The translations under genes and the position numbers were made by a program. Shown in pieces: positions 33,816 through 36,000 of a DNA stretch of 36,000 bases. The stretch lies in assembly GCF_964340395.1 (NCBI RefSeq), contig NC_135560.1, positions 15,906,598 through 15,942,597 of the forward strand. The letters run 5' to 3'. Within the stretch, counting starts at the first letter, position 1. Each line of letters starts with the position of its first letter. This DNA is from Glandiceps talaboti (lineage: Eukaryota > Hemichordata > Enteropneusta > Spengelidae). Below the pieces are notes generated by a model. It was given only the letters and a program-made list of their open reading frames with translations, was not told where the DNA came from and did no database searches.

Positions 33816-36000
33816 TGTATGTATGTATGTATGCATGTATGTATGGGGGTGGATGGATGGATGGATGGATGGATGTATATGTGTGCGTGTGTGCGTGCGA
33901 GCGAGCGAGCGAGCGAGCGAGCGAGTAAGTGTAGGTGTGTGTTGTTAATTCATAACTGACTGTGTACATTTAATTTATCTGATACCAGGTTACAGACAGC
34001 CACATCTACAAGAGGCTCAAGTTATGCATGATTTGATGCAGAACTACAACCCCTTCGTGCGACCTTCAGCCTTATACTCCGATACAGTTGACGTCGTGCT
34101 GACATTGTCTCTGGCACAAATCCTCGACATGGTAAGACGATATTCAATGATTTTCATTCTCTGATTTATTTCACGGACAGGCGTTTTTAGCAAATATTTT
34201 TACAACCCTAATGATAAAAAAAACAGTTGTCAAAATTCAAAAACAAAATATGCAAACATTTTCCGTTATCCATTGCATTTGGATAAAATGATGATTCGTA
34301 CGTATGGGATACAACATGTTAGTATCTTACCGCTTAGATTTACTACACTTTCAGTAGAGTTAGTCTTTAACTCTTGGAAGGGTTAATACCGAAACATCAG
34401 CTATTTATAACTTTGTTTGACCGTGGAAATTGCCTCTTAACAAGTTTTTGATGTAAATGTGTTGGTTTGCAAAGATAACAATCCAGCTATCTCTTGACCT
34501 AATATTTCTTAAATCTCCGTGAACCTTTTACCATCACCGTACACGTCCATTCCTCCCCCTTTCTTTCTTTAGTGTGTTCTCTCCATCTCTATCCATTGAT
34601 CACCATAGTTTGTATAGATCCTAAATATTACTGTATCATGGATATCTCTGTATTTGTATATACCCTTTCAATATATCTGACTAAGTTTGATGTAATTTTC
34701 AACATAAATCGGTTTTTTTATATATATTACAACATCTTCTTATTAAAATTACTTTTCACTTTCTTGAGAAAGATGCTAAAGTGGAACAAGATGAGTTTAT
34801 ACGTTTTTTTAATTACATAAAACCTTGATGTAACTATTCCGGTATATAATGTAAATGTTGATGCATGTCTTATGGTCTATGGCATTGTTAGAACAGTTGA
34901 ATGCATAGTACAAATTTCCTCAACATTTTAATATGTTTTATAAATTACCTCATCGAGTCGTTTATAAGTTATATCCCTGATGGCTAAGTATGTCACAGCA
35001 AGTACAATACTGTGAATACAGCAAATAGTACGTCTCAATAAAAACTGTATAAACTCAGCTTGTGTTTCTACATAACTGTCCCGGGTATACGTGAAAGATT
35101 TCAAATAGTGTCAGTCAAAGTTTAATATTTTGGTTTGCAGGGTAGAAGAAGATTCGTCTTCGATTTGACCTGATGAATTAAATTTGTTGTTTTTTTCCAG
35201 GATGAAGTGAACCAGCTGTTAACAACAAGTGTTTGGATGACACAGGTAAGACTTTTTACAAACTATTAAGCTGATCGAACAACCAGTGAAATATTTCGAT
35301 ATACAGCCCGTTTCATGTTACCGTTCACTGGCTGTGTTTGATACAACTACACAGAAACCAATTTGAAACTACATGTTACACTTTAAGATATTAACTGATT
35401 GACACATTTTATCAGTATTTAAATTCTCTAGAATTCATTTACATAGAACTTGACGAAATCTGTGTGGATATACCGCTATCATTGTTTATTATCTGTCTCC
35501 AGAAATGGAAAGATGCAAGTCTGGTATGGGATCCAGCCGATTATGAAGGTGTCGATGAAGTTCGTATACCCACCTCCATGATTTGGATACCAGACATTGT
35601 ACTATTTAACAAGTATGTACATATCTATCACTGTCACTCAATTGAATTTCTGATTTCAAGATGCAATTAGTCTGCAAGGTACGTCGTGACGGGGAGCCCT
35701 CACACATAGGTTAACCCCCAAGCCGGTGAGGGCGGAACGACACGACGTATCTTACAGTCAGATGCAATATGCTGGTTAATCTCACTTGTCGATACATTTG
35801 GTTTTGGGTTTGGGTTGTATAGAAACGAAATTTATTGAGAAATAAAAAAAGAAGATAATATCGTTGATGATTGTTTGCTGTTTTTTTCTTGAAGTGCGGC
35901 TGATAGCTTCGAAGGAGGTGTTATGAAAACCAATGCTATCATTCGGAACGACGGTTCTGTAGTTTGGAATGCACCGGCTATATTCAAAAGTGCCTGTAAG
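27493..36000 (+). CDS. nicotinic acetylcholine receptor subunit gene, 5' part (8 exons, runs off window)
   Basis: Cys-loop ligand-gated ion channel subunit of the plasma membrane. Exons at 27493-27544, 30741-30818, 31828-31923, 33248-33310, 33989-34131, 35201-35245, 35503-35612 and 35895 onward join in one frame through GT..AG introns, giving 231 residues so far. Residues 1 to about 22 are a signal peptide. About 23-96 form a Thr/Ser/Pro-rich extension with NIT and NTT glycosylation sequons. From 98 the ligand-binding domain starts: [18 protein letters not shown], the [17 protein letters not shown] strand, loop [11 protein letters not shown] (W156), WDPADYEG, loop [13 protein letters not shown], then [12 protein letters not shown], which ends on the first cysteine of the Cys-loop (C230). 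Loop A has Phe194 where most subunits have Tyr. Whether it is alpha (vicinal Cys in loop C) cannot be seen. Membrane segments lie beyond the window. Confidence 0.93.
27904..27940 (+). repeat. G-rich tract, quadruplex-type motif in intron 1
   Basis: Several G3-G4 runs separated by one to seven bases on the plus (transcribed-sense) strand, meeting the simple G-quadruplex pattern. It resembles GGGGT/GGTAG repeats but is too degenerate to be telomeric. The neighbouring open frame from 27926 is not supported as a gene. Confidence 0.6.
29683..29790. mobile_element. MITE family A, copy 3, truncated
   Basis: Begins TTAAAGAGGCACAAGCTAAG and continues with GTTTATACG, TGCTGCATATT and ATTGTACTTACTG blocks shared with copies 2 and 4. 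The right half and right inverted repeat are not found, so it is a broken copy. It lies in intron 1 of the receptor gene. Confidence 0.7.
30741..30818 (+). CDS. nAChR exon 2: Thr-rich extension, phase 1-1
   Basis: 78 nt after a GGTACAG acceptor and before a GTACCG donor. Codes [12 protein letters not shown] and then a [12 protein letters not shown] run. The exon is symmetric (phase 1 on both sides), so it can be skipped or duplicated without a frameshift. Confidence 0.7.
31412..31750. mobile_element. MITE family B, copy 1
   Basis: About 340 bp with long terminal inverted repeats of about 75 bp. The left arm runs ATGATACTGTTCATTGGCT, then GAAACCAATAAGAAGCTG, then CTACACTTTAAG. The right arm is its complement (AACATAGCCAGTGAACGGTA near the end). 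It sits in intron 2 of the receptor gene. Confidence 0.85.
31828..31923 (+). CDS. nAChR exon 3: Thr/Pro extension, phase 1-1
   Basis: 96 nt after a strong pyrimidine tract ending CCCCTACAG and before a GTACGTA donor. Codes a Thr-rich segment (e.g. [10 protein letters not shown]) with the N-glycosylation sequon NIT and a TSTKPPD end. Symmetric phase 1-1, like exons 2 and 4. Confidence 0.75.
32272..32582. mobile_element. MITE family B, copy 2
   Basis: Same organisation as copy 1 and nearly the same interior (TTTAAATGTACTG, CTGTATTCATTCAATCTTGC, TAGCATGAGCAGTTT). The ends are GTTACTGCTCACTCTCTG and the complement of ATTACTATTCACTCTCTG. Located in intron 3, 520 bp from copy 1. Confidence 0.85.
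33248..33310 (+). CDS. nAChR exon 4: Thr-rich extension, phase 1-1
   Basis: 63 nt between a TTTTACAG acceptor and a GTAAAA donor. Codes [20 protein letters not shown], with one NTT glycosylation sequon. It is the last of three symmetric mini-exons before the receptor domain. Confidence 0.7.
33478..33541. repeat. (TTTG)n microsatellite
   Basis: About 64 bp of tandem TTTG in intron 4. The same unit is expanded at 26534-26596. Confidence 0.95.
33778..33927. repeat. compound microsatellite (TATG)n (GGAT)n (GCGA)n
   Basis: TATG repeat to about 33844, GGAT to about 33875, GT/GC steps, then GCGA to about 33924. Lies in intron 4, ending about 60 bp before the exon 5 acceptor. Open frames here are artefacts. 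Confidence 0.95.
33989..34131 (+). CDS. nAChR exon 5: start of ligand-binding domain
   Basis: 143 nt, acceptor GATACCAG, donor GTAAGA. Codes [20 protein letters not shown] and on to SLAQILDM. This is the N-terminal helix and first beta strands typical of nicotinic subunits. Enters in phase 1 and leaves in phase 0. Confidence 0.92.
34775..35071. mobile_element. MITE family A, copy 4, reverse orientation (about 297 bp)
   Basis: Left end CTAAAGTGGAACAAGATGAG; right end the complement of TAGAAACACAAGCTGAG. Read on the minus strand it matches copy 2 block by block (ATAAATTACSTCATCG, CGTTYATAAGTTATATCC and others) and copy 3 at TATTGTACTT. Located in intron 5 of the receptor gene. Confidence 0.8.
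35201..35245 (+). CDS. nAChR exon 6: loop D
   Basis: 45 nt, phase 0-0, acceptor TTTTTTTCCAG, donor GTAAGA. Codes [15 protein letters not shown], the classic short nicotinic exon with the conserved loop D tryptophan (W156 here, Torpedo W55 equivalent). Confidence 0.93.
35306..35420. mobile_element. MITE family B, copy 3, half element
   Basis: GCCCGTTTCATGTTACCGTT, then CACTGGCTGTGTTTGATACA and ACAGAAACCAAT match the left arm of copies 1 and 2. The right half is missing. It lies in intron 6, only about 85 bp before exon 7. Confidence 0.8.
35503..35612 (+). CDS. nAChR exon 7: loop A
   Basis: 110 nt, phase 0 to phase 2, acceptor TGTCTCCAG, donor GTATGT. Codes [16 protein letters not shown] and then [15 protein letters not shown]. 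The WxPDIVLxN motif is loop A of the agonist site, with Phe in the position of the usual Tyr. Confidence 0.93.
35676..35753. repeat. two-stem hairpin in intron 7
   Basis: Outer stem of 13 bp (35676-35688 with 35741-35753, one G-T pair), symmetric 7-base internal loop, inner stem GCCCTCAC/GTGAGGGC (35696-35703 with 35726-35733) and a 22-base loop. It is strikingly GC-rich against the AT-rich intron. It could be a very small inverted-repeat element or a structured RNA; I cannot tell which. Confidence 0.75.
35895..36000 (+). CDS. nAChR exon 8, partial: up to first Cys of the Cys-loop
   Basis: Acceptor TTTCTTGAAG after a T-run; enters in phase 2, completing the Asn codon. Codes [33 protein letters not shown], then the window ends. 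[11 protein letters not shown] matches the nicotinic W-x-P-P-A-I-F-K-S-x-C signature with Ala for the first Pro. Confidence 0.92.

Noticed and set aside
1-36000. tRNA genes, rRNA, reverse transcriptase or transposase genes
   Set aside because: No convincing tRNA A/B box pair and cloverleaf, no rRNA-like stretch, and no RT, integrase or transposase motif were seen in any frame.
27493-36000. Assignment of the receptor as a specific alpha or non-alpha subunit
   Set aside because: The vicinal cysteines of loop C and the membrane segments lie beyond the window, so a subtype name or gene symbol is not justified.

Overview
This window is low-GC metazoan genomic DNA. Coding exons are few and scattered, the introns are standard GT..AG, microsatellites are long and compound, and there are several families of short inverted-repeat elements. 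Nothing prokaryotic is present. The receptor gene style, the intron density and the repeat mix suggest a marine invertebrate bilaterian (hemichordate, lancelet or lophotrochozoan are all possible), but the sequence alone does not fix the taxon.

Left part (1-16.6 kb): two large open reading frames, each in one exon, face each other tail to tail about 10.8 kb apart. They are 1614-2984 on the plus strand (456 aa from its first ATG) and 13739-16291 on the minus strand (850 aa, with a 5' UTR splice acceptor just upstream). I do not recognise either family. They share an N-terminal GSMxAYTxRxxEL block, a Lys-rich tract running into FxW, and a KV[KR]F motif of the PP1-docking (RVxF) type, so they look like diverged paralogs of one basic, largely disordered protein family. 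The space between them holds microsatellites and at least three inverted-repeat elements, and no convincing gene.

Middle part (16.6-27.4 kb): mostly gene-poor DNA. It contains a diverged tandem array with a unit of about 170 bp (20.58-21.34 kb), microsatellites, and a few unassigned exon-like open frames. The most plausible is a minus-strand frame at 22827-23110, bounded by good splice sites.

Right part (27.5-36 kb): the 5' half of a nicotinic acetylcholine receptor (Cys-loop ligand-gated channel) subunit gene on the plus strand. Eight exons can be joined in frame: a signal-peptide exon, three small symmetric phase 1-1 exons coding a Thr/Ser/Pro-rich extension, then four exons of the ligand-binding domain. 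The last runs off the window at the first cysteine of the Cys-loop. The introns carry two families of non-autonomous inverted-repeat elements, a G-rich quadruplex-type tract and a strong hairpin.

The points most worth following are the unnamed paralog pair, the exon-shuffled mucin-like extension of the receptor, and the repeat families, each reconstructable from copies inside this one window.
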